Of a stretch of 64,000 nt of DNA, positions 46,457 through 55,157 are shown piece after piece. The notes under the pieces were generated by a model. The model saw only the letters and a program-made list of their open reading frames with translations, made no database searches and was not told the origin of the DNA. The DNA is taken from contig JAGLBD010000001.1 of the NCBI GenBank assembly GCA_018260425.1, positions 124,001 to 188,000 of the forward strand, given 5' to 3'. The stretch's first letter is position 1. The number at the start of each line of letters is the position of its first letter. This stretch comes from Pseudogulbenkiania sp. (GTDB taxonomy: Bacteria; Pseudomonadota; Gammaproteobacteria; Burkholderiales; Chromobacteriaceae). The position numbers and the translations under genes were made by a program.

Positions 46457-47271
46457 CGGGGTAGCCCGGTGAAGTCGGGGAGTGACGGGCGCGGCAAGTC
46501 TTCGCCGAAGTAACTGCGGCGCAGTGCCACCAGCTTGCCGTTGGCTGCCAGGGTGGCCAGTGCCTGCTGGAGTTTCTTCACCTTTTGCGTCTGGGTGGCG
46601 CGATTGATGGCAAACCAATACTGCTTGCCGCTGTCCAGCGTCGCCACCGGTTGCACCGTCGTGCGTGGCCAGCCCAGCTTTTGCAAATGCCACAGCATCG
46701 CCACATCCAGCATACTGACCAGATCGGTGCGTTCCATGGCTAGTTTGAGCAAATTGTTCCGGTCAGAATGGCTGATGTCCAGATTGCCTTGGGGTTTTAG
46801 CCCCAGAGCCTGTAATTGCCGTGCCGAGGCCGACTCGAACAGGGTGCTGACCCGGTAGTTGGCCAATTGGTCCGGCGTGCGGATGCGCAATGCGGGATGG
46901 CTTGCCAACTGGTAGAGGTAAATGTGGCGGGGCAGGATCGGGCCGACCCAGAGAAACTGCGCATCACGTTCGGGGCTACGGACGGTACTGAATAAAACGG
47001 TATCCGGTGTTTGCTGGACGAGGGCGTAGGCACGTGCCCAGGGCAGCACGCGTTGGCGGATGGTCAGGCCGGCTTCTTTGGCCATCAGGTCGAGCAGTTC
47101 CCCGGAAAACCCGCTGACTTTCTCCCCGTCAGGGATACTCAGGGGGGGCAGGTCTTCGGTATAGGCCACCAGATCCACCCCGGCCATCGCGTGCAAGGAT
47201 AAGGAGGCCAGCACGAGTGTGCAAACAAGGCGGGCTATCCGGTAGCCGGTCTGAAAGAGGCAAGGGTTCAT
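46453..47271 (-). CDS. Periplasmic substrate-binding protein (SBP family 3 type)
   Basis: A 272-residue protein with a signal peptide (LVCTLVLASLSLHAMAGVDL, cleavage about residue 30) and a two-lobe amino-acid-binding fold: VAYTEDLPPLSIPDGEKVSG, FSGELLDLMAKEAGLTIRQR, WARAYALVQQTPDTVLFSTV and FESASARQLQALGL. No ABC permease or ATPase gene adjoins it, so it may be an orphan receptor or scavenging protein. Orphans of this type in related bacteria can feed sensory systems; this is only a possibility. Confidence 0.82.
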   Translation of the reverse strand: MNPCLFQTGYRIARLVCTLVLASLSLHAMAGVDLVAYTEDLPPLSIPDGEKVSGFSGELLDLMAKEAGLTIRQRVLPWARAYALVQQTPDTVLFSTVRSPERDAQFLWVGPILPRHIYLYQLASHPALRIRTPDQLANYRVSTLFESASARQLQALGLKPQGNLDISHSDRNNLLKLAMERTDLVSMLDVAMLWHLQKLGWPRTTVQPVATLDSGKQYWFAINRATQTQKVKKLQQALATLAANGKLVALRRSYFGEDLPRPSLPDFTGLPR

Positions 47272-47397
47272 GCCCGTTATTCTAGAACAGCTTCATTGCA
47301 CGCGGATGATGTGATGTGGCGAGCGTCCTTGAGTTCTTTGCCGGAAACCACAACACTGAATCGAGTGATTGATGATGGTTAATTCTCAGGAAACTTC

Positions 47398-48771
47398 ATG
47401 GCGCATTCGATGATTCTGGCGGAGCTGATCGGTTCTCTCTCCTATGCTCTGGATTTGACCGAAGGTCAGCCTGAGGGCCACTGCGTGCGCAGCTGTTGGA
47501 TCGGCTTGTCTCTGGCACGTCATCTGGCGCTGGATGAACAGACCCAACGGGATATCTATTACGCCATCCTCCTCAAGGACCTTGGCTGCAGCAGCAATGC
47601 CGCCAGGATCAGCGAGCTGTATCTGGCCGATGACCGGCTGTTCAAGCATGATTTCAAGTTGGTGGGCGAAGGCACGGCGTCGACGCTGGGATTTTTGTTT
47701 TCTCATATTGGTAGAGGCAGCTCGCTCAAGCGCCGGGCCGAGTCGTTGTGGACTATCCTCCGCCACGGCAAGGAGATTACCGATCAGCTGATTGAAACGC
47801 GCTGCTATCGCGGTGCGGATATTGCTCGCCAATTGCGTTTCAATGAGACGGTTGCCTGTGGCATTCAGTCACTGGACGAGCATTGGGATGGGTCTGGTCG
47901 CCCTCTGGGTGTGCAGGGCGAGGCCATTCCGTTGGCGTCGCGTTTTGCCCTGCTAGCCCAGCTGGTCGACGTCTTTCATGTGGCCGGCGGGCGGGAGGTG
48001 GCATGCGCCGAGATCGCGCGGCGGGCAGGAAGTTGGCTGGATCCCCGTCTGGTGAACGCTTTTACCGAACTGGCCCGTGACGAGGCGTTTTGGGCGACGT
48101 TGGAGTCTAACGAGGTGGATGCGGTGGTGTTTGCCTGCGAGCCGGGTAAACAGGGCATTGCCGTCGATGACGACTATCTGGACGCAATTGCCGAAGGGTT
48201 CGGACAGGTCATCGATTCAAAAAGTCCGTTTACGGGCGGTCATAGTCAGCGGGTGGCCCTGTATGCCGATAAAATTGCCGAACGATTGGGGGTTGTGCCG
48301 GAACGCCGTCGCTGGTTGAAGCGTGGCGCCTTGCTCCACGATGTTGGCAAGCTCGGGGTCAGCAACAGAATTCTCGATAAACCCGGCCGCTTGACGGAGG
48401 AGGAATGGGTGGCCGTGAAACGGCATGCTGCCTACACCGAAGAGATTCTCGGCAGGATTCCGCTGTTCAGCGAGTTGGCTCATGTTGCCGGCGCCCACCA
48501 TGAACGGCTGGATGGCGGGGGCTATCCGCGCGGTCTGCACGCCGGGCAAATTGCGCTGGAAACCCGCATTATCACCACGGCCGACATTTTTGATGCTATC
48601 AGCGCCGAACGTCCCTATCATCCGGCCAATTCCATTGAACAGACGTTGGACATCATGCGCCAGCATCTGGGCAGCGCGATTGACGCGACCTGTTTCAGCG
48701 CGCTTGAGGCGGTGTTGGCCAGCGAAGCCTCACCCACTTGGGAGCCGTCAACGCTTCAGACCGTTAGTTGA
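47398..48771 (+). CDS. HD-GYP domain protein (probable c-di-GMP phosphodiesterase)
   Basis: A 457-residue soluble protein with two HD-type domains. The second (about residues 270-445) is a proper HD-GYP: TGGHSQRVALYADKIAE, GALLHDVGKLGVSNRILDKP with the metal-binding HD, and HHERLDGGGYPRGLHAGQI with the GYP signature. The first (about 1-190) keeps the scaffold (LLKDLGCSSNAARI, DEHWDGSGRPLG) but has Lys-Asp instead of His-Asp, so it is probably catalytically dead and regulatory. HD-GYP enzymes degrade c-di-GMP or 3'3'-cGAMP. Its 3' end overlaps the convergent zinc-ribbon gene by eight bases. Confidence 0.9.
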   Translation: MAHSMILAELIGSLSYALDLTEGQPEGHCVRSCWIGLSLARHLALDEQTQRDIYYAILLKDLGCSSNAARISELYLADDRLFKHDFKLVGEGTASTLGFLFSHIGRGSSLKRRAESLWTILRHGKEITDQLIETRCYRGADIARQLRFNETVACGIQSLDEHWDGSGRPLGVQGEAIPLASRFALLAQLVDVFHVAGGREVACAEIARRAGSWLDPRLVNAFTELARDEAFWATLESNEVDAVVFACEPGKQGIAVDDDYLDAIAEGFGQVIDSKSPFTGGHSQRVALYADKIAERLGVVPERRRWLKRGALLHDVGKLGVSNRILDKPGRLTEEEWVAVKRHAAYTEEILGRIPLFSELAHVAGAHHERLDGGGYPRGLHAGQIALETRIITTADIFDAISAERPYHPANSIEQTLDIMRQHLGSAIDATCFSALEAVLASEASPTWEPSTLQTVS

Positions 48772-49225
48772 ACAGTCGCAGGCTGAAGGGGTAGCGAAAC
48801 CGTTCGCCGTTGGCGCATTTCACGGTGCCGACAATACACAGGATGAAATACGCCATCCCCAGTAGCCACCACACCAGACCGAACAGAAAGAATCCCAGCC
48901 CCAGGGTCAGGATGGAAAATATCACCCCGCCGATTCCGACGCCGATGCCGATGAGCACGGCCGAGACCTGAAAATTGAGCGCTTCGCGAATCTGGTCTGC
49001 GGCGAACGCATCGTCGTCGCGGTCTTGCACCAGTTTGATGATCAGTGCACCTAACACCGGGACAAAAATGCCCAACACATGCGCGATGATGGCCAGTGCC
49101 ATGGCATTGCCCTGCTGCCGTGGCGGTGGCTCCCGGTACAGATTGTCGGTATGAAGCGCTTTGCCGCAACGTTGGCAAAAACGATCCGAGGCGTGTGTGT
49201 CATTGCCGCAATCGGGACAGAACAT
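48764..49225 (-). CDS. Zinc-ribbon and DUF4870 membrane protein
   Basis: A 153-residue protein. Residues 1-25 form a zinc ribbon (FCPDCGNDTHASDRFCQRCG, two Cys-x-x-Cys knuckles). The rest is a DUF4870/Tic20-like membrane part with three helices (MALAIIAHVLGIFVPVLGAL, VLIGIGVGIGGVIFSILTLG, FLFGLVWWLLGMAYFILCIV) and a conserved QIREALNFQ segment. Function is unknown. It is monocistronic. Confidence 0.85.
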   Translation of the reverse strand: MFCPDCGNDTHASDRFCQRCGKALHTDNLYREPPPRQQGNAMALAIIAHVLGIFVPVLGALIIKLVQDRDDDAFAADQIREALNFQVSAVLIGIGVGIGGVIFSILTLGLGFFLFGLVWWLLGMAYFILCIVGTVKCANGERFRYPFSLRLFN

Positions 49226-49289
49226 GCTGGGTTCCCCCTTGTCTGAAGACCGGACTCGCTGGTGGAGCCAGTGGTTTATCTGAATGGCA

Positions 49290-50957
49290 TTACCTGCTGG
49301 GTGCTGAATTGTCCTGATGCGTTAGTGCATGCCGTCTTGCCAGATGCACGGCGCCATCGACACTCAGGTCGACGAGCGCCGCATCTTCCAGCCCGGTGAT
49401 ATTGGCTCTGGACAAGACCCGATGAACCGGGGGTTTCAGACGGGCAAAGTACACGATTTTTCCCCGGCTGCCCAGATAAGTGGTGAGTTCGGCCAGACTC
49501 TCCAGCACCGAGGCATCCAGATCCGGCGTTTCCTCCAGACTGATCAGCACGACCCGGGCATCGCTGTGGTCACTGGCGTCCCGGATCAAGCTGGCGGTAC
49601 GGTCGGCGTTGGCGAAGTACAGCGGTTGGTCTGGACGGATCACCAGAATATCAGGGTCGAGGCGGGCCTCCGGGAATTCACTGCAACTGACGTAGTCATG
49701 GCCATGATTCAAGCGACCGAGCCGGGAGATCGAGGCGCGGGACAGATCGCGCAAGGTGCGCACGAAGCTGATGCCGACCGCCAGCAACAAGCCGTCCAAT
49801 ACACCGAACAGCAGGGCACCGAACGCTGCAGACAGGGCGAGGGTTCTGCCGCGCCGCAAGGTGAAGTAATGCAGGATGGGCTGCGGGTTCAGGTTATGGC
49901 TCAAGGCGTGAATGACGATGGCGGCCAGTATCGGTTGCGGTGTGAAGGACAAGAAGGGCAGCAAGGTGAAACAGATGGCGATCACCAGGCCCAACGCGAT
50001 CAGCCCGGCCAGACGGCTTTGGGCGCCGAAGGATTCGTTGGCGGCGGTGGCTGAATAGCCGGCACCCACCGGCGTGCCCTGAAACAGCCCGGAAAACAAG
50101 TTGGCGCAACCCAGTGCCCACAGGTCCCGGTTGGGGTCGAGGCGATCGCCATGGCGTAGTGCCGAGGAGCGAATCGAGGCAAAGGACTCCGCCGAGGCCA
50201 TCAACATGATGGCCAGTGCCAGTTCACCGAGACGTTGCCATTGGAGCTGGGTCAGGTCCGGCAGGGAAGGGGTATTCAACGACAGGGTGATCGGTCCAAC
50301 TAGCGTAATGCCGTAACCCTGCGACGGCATGGCATAGCCGGCGGCAACCCCCAGACAGATTACCAGTAGCGAGGCCGGCAAGCGTCCGACTCGCGACAGT
50401 CCGAACAACAAGGCCAGCGCAAGGCATCCCATCACTAGCGAAGGGAGGTGCCAGTGCGGAGCTTGGGTCAGCACCTGCATCAGCGTGAACAAGGGTTGTC
50501 CGCCATGCAGGGACAGGCCGACCAGATGGGGAAGTTGTTTGATGGTGACGACCAGCGCCAGTCCCAGTGAAAAGCCCCGTAGCACTGGACGGGCGATAAA
50601 GTCGGCAATGCGGCCTAGTTGCAGGGCGGCGGCACCCAGAAAAAACATGCCGGTCAGGATGACCAGTCCGGATGCCAGTAACAGTTGCTGGGCAGCATCG
50701 CCCGGGGCAATGGCGGCTGTCGCACTGGCCAGCACGGCAGCGGTCGAGGAGGTCGAGGCCACAATGGCAAAGCGGCTGCGACCGATCACGCCATAGCAGA
50801 ACAAACCGATGCACAGCGCAATAATCCCGGACTGGGGTGGCAGGCCGGCGATGCCGGAGTAGGCGACCGCTTCCGGGATCAATAAGCCTGCCAGTGCGAG
50901 ACCGGCCAGACTATCTTTCTGCCATAGGGTAACCGAGCGATATGGTGAATATTTCAT
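49290..50957 (-). CDS. SulP-family anion transporter with STAS domain
   Basis: A 555-residue polytopic protein. The SulP core begins DSLAGLALAGLLIPEAVAYSGIAGLPPQSGI, the first-helix signature, and has many transmembrane helices to about residue 400. It includes the GGQP..-like loop and the FSGLFQGTPVGAGYSATAAN motif near residue 290. A C-terminal cytoplasmic STAS domain (about 430-540; FANADRTASLIRDA, LDASVLESLAELTTYL) follows. Substrates in the family include sulfate, bicarbonate and C4-dicarboxylates; none can be chosen here. No carbonic anhydrase or sulfur gene adjoins it. Confidence 0.92.
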   Translation of the reverse strand: MKYSPYRSVTLWQKDSLAGLALAGLLIPEAVAYSGIAGLPPQSGIIALCIGLFCYGVIGRSRFAIVASTSSTAAVLASATAAIAPGDAAQQLLLASGLVILTGMFFLGAAALQLGRIADFIARPVLRGFSLGLALVVTIKQLPHLVGLSLHGGQPLFTLMQVLTQAPHWHLPSLVMGCLALALLFGLSRVGRLPASLLVICLGVAAGYAMPSQGYGITLVGPITLSLNTPSLPDLTQLQWQRLGELALAIMLMASAESFASIRSSALRHGDRLDPNRDLWALGCANLFSGLFQGTPVGAGYSATAANESFGAQSRLAGLIALGLVIAICFTLLPFLSFTPQPILAAIVIHALSHNLNPQPILHYFTLRRGRTLALSAAFGALLFGVLDGLLLAVGISFVRTLRDLSRASISRLGRLNHGHDYVSCSEFPEARLDPDILVIRPDQPLYFANADRTASLIRDASDHSDARVVLISLEETPDLDASVLESLAELTTYLGSRGKIVYFARLKPPVHRVLSRANITGLEDAALVDLSVDGAVHLARRHALTHQDNSAPSR

Positions 50958-51069
50958 GACATTACTATACCCTCGTCATGGCGTGTGTGCCTCACCCCGT
51001 TGTTTGACCTGCTGATGCTCTCTTTGTAAACGTTGGCGGGTGTCGTTCGTGATCCCGAGGTGGCGGACG

Positions 51070-51103
51070 CAAAAAAAGCAGGGGGCCGTGAGGCACCCCT
51101 GCC
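51070..51103 (-). terminator. Rho-independent terminator of the MBL-DsbA operon
   Basis: On the minus strand GCAGGGG...CCCCTGC is followed by TTTTTTT. It lies about 26 bases past the DsbA-family stop codon. Confidence 0.85.
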
Positions 51104-51128
51104 TGGTGATGGACATGAGCGGTGTTCT

Positions 51129-51776
51129 TCAGGCCGCGACCTTGCTGTTCAGCATGGCAGCAAAAGCGTCCGGTTTACCCAGATAGCTGCTGATGTCGAT
51201 ACGCTGTAGCGTTCCGTCGATGTCAATGGCGAGGGTCGGAAAACCTTGACCGCCAATGCGTGTCAGCAAGGCGCGGCTGTCGCTGATATGGGCATCCGCC
51301 TGACCGTCACGCCCGAGCGCATCGAACGTGTCGGCAAACGCGCTGACCGGCAGGGCCAGTGTCTTGGCCAGATCGATCGCAACCTCACGGTCCGCGATAC
51401 GACGGCCCTGTTGGTAGTGGGCGATCTGGATGGCGGCCAACATCTCGGCACCCTTGCCCGCCAGTGCCTCGGCGGCAAGAATCGCGGCGATGGGGGGCGT
51501 CGAGTCGAACCATGCCGTTTCATCGGTCAACAAGCCATTGAAGTAATCATCGCCGAACGTTTGACCACTCAATGCCGCGATGCGTTGATCATGCTCCATC
51601 ACATAACGGCGCAGTGCGGCGGTGACCGGCTGGCGGTTGGCTCCGCTCATCATGCCGCCAGCGTGCAGTGTCAAGCCAATACCGGGCAGGCGGCGCGCCG
51701 CCGCGATCAGCGGGGCGACACCATAGCACCAGCCACACAGCGGGTCGTACACATAGTGCAGAGTGGCGCTTACCAC
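51129..51776 (-). CDS. DsbA-family thioredoxin-fold protein
   Basis: A 215-residue protein with the redox motif in YVYDPLCGWCYGVAPLI (Cys-Gly-Trp-Cys, about residues 14-17) and the cis-proline region GGQGFPTLAIDI near residue 178. There is no signal peptide, so it is a cytoplasmic DsbA/FrnE-like oxidoreductase. The C-G-W-C motif within DPLCGWCYG marks a subgroup often annotated as protein-disulfide isomerase or DSBA oxidoreductase. The start is GTG 51776, overlapping the MBL gene by seven bases (translational coupling). Confidence 0.85.
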   Translation of the reverse strand: MVSATLHYVYDPLCGWCYGVAPLIAAARRLPGIGLTLHAGGMMSGANRQPVTAALRRYVMEHDQRIAALSGQTFGDDYFNGLLTDETAWFDSTPPIAAILAAEALAGKGAEMLAAIQIAHYQQGRRIADREVAIDLAKTLALPVSAFADTFDALGRDGQADAHISDSRALLTRIGGQGFPTLAIDIDGTLQRIDISSYLGKPDAFAAMLNSKVAA

Positions 51777-52654
51777 GGCATTTCACCCTTCAGTACCTTG
51801 GCGCCCAGTTCCAGATCGCCCGCACCGCCCAGATTCGGGTAGCGTTGCTTCATGGCCTCGACCAGCGCCTTGCTGTCAGCGGCTTTCGGCAACTCTGCGT
51901 TGATGGCGTCGATATAGTCACGGGTGAAACGTACCGAGGTCAGATCCATTTTTGCGCCAGGCAGGAAATGGCCCGGAACCACTTTGACCGGTTTCAGCGC
52001 GCTGATGGCATCCAGAGTTTTCTTCCAGTTTTCACGGGACTCCGGCGTCTTGCTGTCGGCCATCCAGACATGCTGGTTACCCACGACGGCCACCCCGCCG
52101 GTGACGGTCTTGATTGAAGGAATCCACACGAAGCTCAACTCGGACTTGATGCCTTCGGTCCCCATGATTTTCAGCGACTGGCCATCGACCTTGAGGGTAT
52201 CGCCATGGATTTCTTCCGGGACGATCAGCTTGCCCGGAGCGTCACTGCCGAGTTTCGGGCCCCAGAAAGCGATTTTCTGGTTCATGGTCGACTTGATGTG
52301 GGCCAACACCGGTGCGGTGGCAAGAACGCGGGCCTTCGGATAGGCCGCCTTGATCACGTCCAGACCGAAGTAGTAATCCGGATCACCATGGCTGATATAG
52401 ATGGTGGTCAGGGTCTTGCCGCTGTCGCGGATCATCTTGACCAGTGCTTCGGCATCCTTGCGGGCAAACTGGGCATCGATCAGGATGGCTTCGTGTTTGC
52501 CGGTCACCAGCGAGGACGATACCGGGAAAATGGCTTTTTCTGCCGGGTTGTAAACGGTCAGGGTCAACGGAGCGCCAGCGGCCTGGGCGACGTTCAGGGA
52601 AGTAGCGGCGATGGCAACAGCCAAAGTGGTTTTCAGTGCGGTGCGACGGTTCAT
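51770..52654 (-). CDS. Exported metallo-beta-lactamase-fold protein with altered metal motif
   Basis: A 294-residue protein. The N-terminal signal (MNRRTALKTTLAVAIAATSL) has a twin-arginine-like start. The MBL core reads EAILIDAQFARKDAEALVKM, then TTIYISHGDPDYYFGLDVIK at about residues 85-104, where canonical enzymes have His-x-His-x-Asp-His. Here the second and last histidines are Asp and Tyr. A later block KVVPGHFLPG keeps a histidine. Activity may therefore be changed or absent. It is co-transcribed with the DsbA-family gene and divergent from a LysR regulator, which probably controls both. Confidence 0.82.
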   Translation of the reverse strand: MNRRTALKTTLAVAIAATSLNVAQAAGAPLTLTVYNPAEKAIFPVSSSLVTGKHEAILIDAQFARKDAEALVKMIRDSGKTLTTIYISHGDPDYYFGLDVIKAAYPKARVLATAPVLAHIKSTMNQKIAFWGPKLGSDAPGKLIVPEEIHGDTLKVDGQSLKIMGTEGIKSELSFVWIPSIKTVTGGVAVVGNQHVWMADSKTPESRENWKKTLDAISALKPVKVVPGHFLPGAKMDLTSVRFTRDYIDAINAELPKAADSKALVEAMKQRYPNLGGAGDLELGAKVLKGEMPW

Positions 52655-52762
52655 GCGGGATCTCCTGGTAACGATTCAGAACATGACGCTCATCATAGTT
52701 GCGCAAAACGGTATGAAAAACCCCATAATTGTCCCATGTTTGTTGCGTAGATCGAGCGAATC

Positions 52763-53659
52763 ATGGACCGTTTGAGAGCGATGCAGGTCTTTGTGGCCGT
52801 TGCCGAACAAGGCAGCCTGACCGCCGCCGCCGACCGGCTGGACATGTCGCGGGCGATGGTGACCCGCTATCTGGCCGAACTGGAAGACTGGGTCGGCGTG
52901 CGGCTATTACATCGTAGTACCCGCAAAGTGACGTTGACTAACTACGGTGCGGAAATGTTGCCCAAGTGCCGGCAAATGCTGTCGATCGGGGAGGAGTTGT
53001 CGGCCTTGGGGCAGGTTCCCGATGATGCGCCCCGTGGTGTCCTGCGCCTGACGGCCAGCATGTCGCTGGGGCAAAGCTGGCTGGCGCCGAAGATCGCCGA
53101 GTACCTGGACCGCTATCCCGGCGTCGCTGTGGATATGGTGTTGGTGGATCGTGCGGTCAATCTGGTGGAAGAACGTATCGATCTGGCGATACGCATTACC
53201 AATGATCTCGACCCCAACCTGATCGCCCGTCAGTTGGGCACCTGCCGTTCGGTGATCTGTGCTTCCCCGGACTATCTGGCCCGCCATGGCACTCCCCGCA
53301 CGGCTCACGAGCTGGCCTTGCATAATTGCCTGACCTACTCCTATTTCGGCAAAAGCCTGTGGCGTTTCGATACCGCCGAGGGTCCTCAGGGTGTTCCGGT
53401 TTCCGGCACGCTGACGGCCAACGAGTCATCGGTGCTGCTGGCGGCGACGCTGGCAGGCGTCGGTATCAGCCAGCAACCTCGTTATGCCACCGAAACCTTG
53501 CTGGAAGAGGGGCGCATCGTCGAACTGCTGCCCGGTCACGAGCCGGCGACGCTGGGGGTCTACGGGGTATACGGCTCACGGCGCCATGTGTCGGCGCCGC
53601 TGCGTACGTTTCTGGATTTTCTGCTCGAGGCCTTTGCCGCCGACCCGTTGTGGCGGTGA
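52763..53659 (+). CDS. LysR-family transcriptional regulator
   Basis: A 298-residue regulator of the large DsdC/YafC-like group. Its winged helix is MQVFVAVAEQGSLTAAADRL, DMSRAMVTRYLAELE, then VRLLHRSTRKVTLTNYG (about residues 6-70). The effector domain begins LRLTASMSLGQSWLAP and contains VDLVEE-type NLVEERIDLAIRIT and LLAATLAGVGISQQPRY. It is divergent from the MBL/DsbA pair across 108 bases, the normal layout for a LysR target. Confidence 0.92.
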   Translation: MDRLRAMQVFVAVAEQGSLTAAADRLDMSRAMVTRYLAELEDWVGVRLLHRSTRKVTLTNYGAEMLPKCRQMLSIGEELSALGQVPDDAPRGVLRLTASMSLGQSWLAPKIAEYLDRYPGVAVDMVLVDRAVNLVEERIDLAIRITNDLDPNLIARQLGTCRSVICASPDYLARHGTPRTAHELALHNCLTYSYFGKSLWRFDTAEGPQGVPVSGTLTANESSVLLAATLAGVGISQQPRYATETLLEEGRIVELLPGHEPATLGVYGVYGSRRHVSAPLRTFLDFLLEAFAADPLWR

Positions 53660-53672
53660 GGCTGCCGGAAAG

Positions 53673-54269
53673 TCACGCCTTGGCCTGAGAGGCGCTGGCG
53701 TTGTTCATGCCGTAGGCTTGAACCAACTGCATCATGGTACGGACTTCCTGAAAGGTTTTGGCAGGATCGCTGGTGGCTGCCGTCGGGTTGACGCTGGCGG
53801 TGCTTGACCCATTGCTTGCCGTACCATTCTGGTTTTGTGCCTCGGAGGTGTTGGCGGCGGTATTCAAGGCGTTGATCAGCATGGCCAGCGGGTCGGCTGG
53901 CTGCCGGGTGCCTGCGGTGCCGGTAAGTTCGTTACTCTCGTTGCTTGCCTCGGCCTGATGATGATGGTGTCCGTGGCGGGCGCGATGACTCTGGATGGCT
54001 TGCTCCATCTGGCTGGCCAGTTGTTGCATGCCTTGGGACATTTCCGTTTGGGTCAGTTGGCCGTCGCCATTGCTGTCCAGCGCCTGAAACAGATTACCGG
54101 CATCGGTGCTGGATTGGGTGCTGCCAACACCCAGATTCTGCAGGGCGGTGGCGAAGTCATTCTGACTCAAATAGCCTTGATTGCCGGTGTCGAGCCTTGA
54201 AAACACGGCACTGGCAAGTTGGCTCGGATCGGTACTGTAAAGCGAGGTGATGCTGCTGGTGCTGGACAT
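53673..54269 (-). CDS. EF-hand protein with a histidine-rich linker
   Basis: A 198-residue protein. It has an imperfect EF-hand loop (DTGNQGYLSQND, about residues 27-38), a canonical calcium loop (DSNGDGQLTQTE, about 64-75), a histidine-rich stretch HGHHHHQ near residue 99, and then a Ser/Thr/Asn/Ala-rich low-complexity tail. No signal peptide is evident, although the Ser/Thr-rich N-terminus could be a non-classical export signal. It resembles the XopAW-type EF-hand proteins common in plant- and water-associated proteobacteria. Calcium, or metal through the histidines, is the likely ligand. A CpxR-like site lies about 110 bases upstream. Confidence 0.75.
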   Translation of the reverse strand: MSSTSSITSLYSTDPSQLASAVFSRLDTGNQGYLSQNDFATALQNLGVGSTQSSTDAGNLFQALDSNGDGQLTQTEMSQGMQQLASQMEQAIQSHRARHGHHHHQAEASNESNELTGTAGTRQPADPLAMLINALNTAANTSEAQNQNGTASNGSSTASVNPTAATSDPAKTFQEVRTMMQLVQAYGMNNASASQAKA

Positions 54270-54377
54270 GGTTTGGCATCCTTTGTATCCGGTGGGACAA
54301 GGGGCGATAGTCGATTCGCCACGCCGTTACTTATGCAAGAATCCGGCCATAACGCCTTGAAAAACAGCGTGTTGAAG

Positions 54378-54392
54378 GTAAAAATTCGTTAA
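54378..54392. promoter_or_regulatory. Near-consensus CpxR-like site
   Basis: GTAAA-AATTC-GTTAA differs by one base from the GTAAA-N5-GTAAA consensus. It lies upstream of the EF-hand gene and could place it under the CpxRA-like system encoded next door. Confidence 0.4.
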
Positions 54393-54485
54393 ACGATGCT
54401 AAGGGATGCCCTGCGTTGGGGGGGAGTGACCGGCACCGGGGACGCGGTGAAGCTATTTTCAGGTCTTGCCAGGCCGGTGCGGGAT

Positions 54486-54510
54486 GCGGGCGGCAAAGTT
54501 TGCCGCCCGC
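54486..54510. terminator. Stem-loop downstream of the Spy-like gene
   Basis: GCGGGCGGCAAA-G-TTTGCCGCCCGC is a perfect inverted repeat eight bases past the Spy-like stop (minus strand). There is no T-run, so it may be a weak terminator or an mRNA-stabilising hairpin. Confidence 0.5.
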
Positions 54511-54518
54511 GAGGAATA

Positions 54519-54992
54519 TCAGTGCCGCTCGGGTGGTTTGCGGCTCATCTGGGCAAGGCGGTCGCGTTGGCTGGCGGTCAGTACGCCGATCAGACGGGCA
54601 TCGGTGGTGACCCGTTGCTGCAGCAGTTGTCGTTGGGCAGTGGCAACGGCATCCAGCAGCGGGGCGGCTTTTGCCTCACTGTAGTTGCCCGACTGCAGCA
54701 ACTCGTCCAGGGCCTTTTCGGCATTTCGCACGGTTTTGAGGTGTTCGTGCATGGCCGGTGCCTGTTCATGGAGCAGGGTAAAGACCTGATCTTTCTGCGT
54801 ATCGGACAAATCCAGTCGATGCAGCGCACCCGGCAGGCCGGGGCGATGGTGGAAGGCTTCTTCACCCATGACTTCATGGCGATTCATGTCCGGGCCGCCG
54901 ATGGGCATGGCGTGCGTCGTTGTGGCCATAGTGGCCAGACCCAGCGTCGCCGCCAGCATCACACGGTTGATACCGGTCTTCAGTGCTTTCAT
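54519..54992 (-). CDS. Spy/CpxP-family periplasmic stress protein
   Basis: A 157-residue protein with a signal peptide (VMLAATLGLATMATTTHAMP) and a mature all-helical part. It has two LTxxQ-type motifs, LDLSDTQKDQVFTLL (about residue 60) and GVLTASQRDRLAQM (about 136), the hallmark of Spy/CpxP/ZraP. Spy is an ATP-independent chaperone and CpxP restrains CpxA. The gene is divergent from cpxR-like, with a perfect CpxR box between, so it is probably both a target and a modulator. It has a Met/His-rich N-terminus (NRHEVMGEEAFHHRP). Confidence 0.88.
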   Translation of the reverse strand: MKALKTGINRVMLAATLGLATMATTTHAMPIGGPDMNRHEVMGEEAFHHRPGLPGALHRLDLSDTQKDQVFTLLHEQAPAMHEHLKTVRNAEKALDELLQSGNYSEAKAAPLLDAVATAQRQLLQQRVTTDARLIGVLTASQRDRLAQMSRKPPERH

Positions 54993-55068
54993 GTTCGATT
55001 CTCCGTTGAAGGGGGGATTGACCGTGCCAAGTCTGGCGTGCCGCGTTGTAAACTGCCTTTAAGCCGGA

Positions 55069-55083
55069 GTAAATCTCCGTAAA
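55069..55083. promoter_or_regulatory. CpxR box
   Basis: GTAAA-TCTCC-GTAAA is a perfect match to the CpxR consensus, about 77 bases from the Spy-like start and 75 from the response-regulator start. A further GTAAA half-site is at 55048-55052. It likely drives both divergent units. Confidence 0.82.
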
Positions 55084-55157
55084 TCAATACGGTTGATCGC
55101 GGGTGATCCCCCGGTCCCTTGTTATGATTCGGGAGATGAATCAGGAGGTGCATGGCC

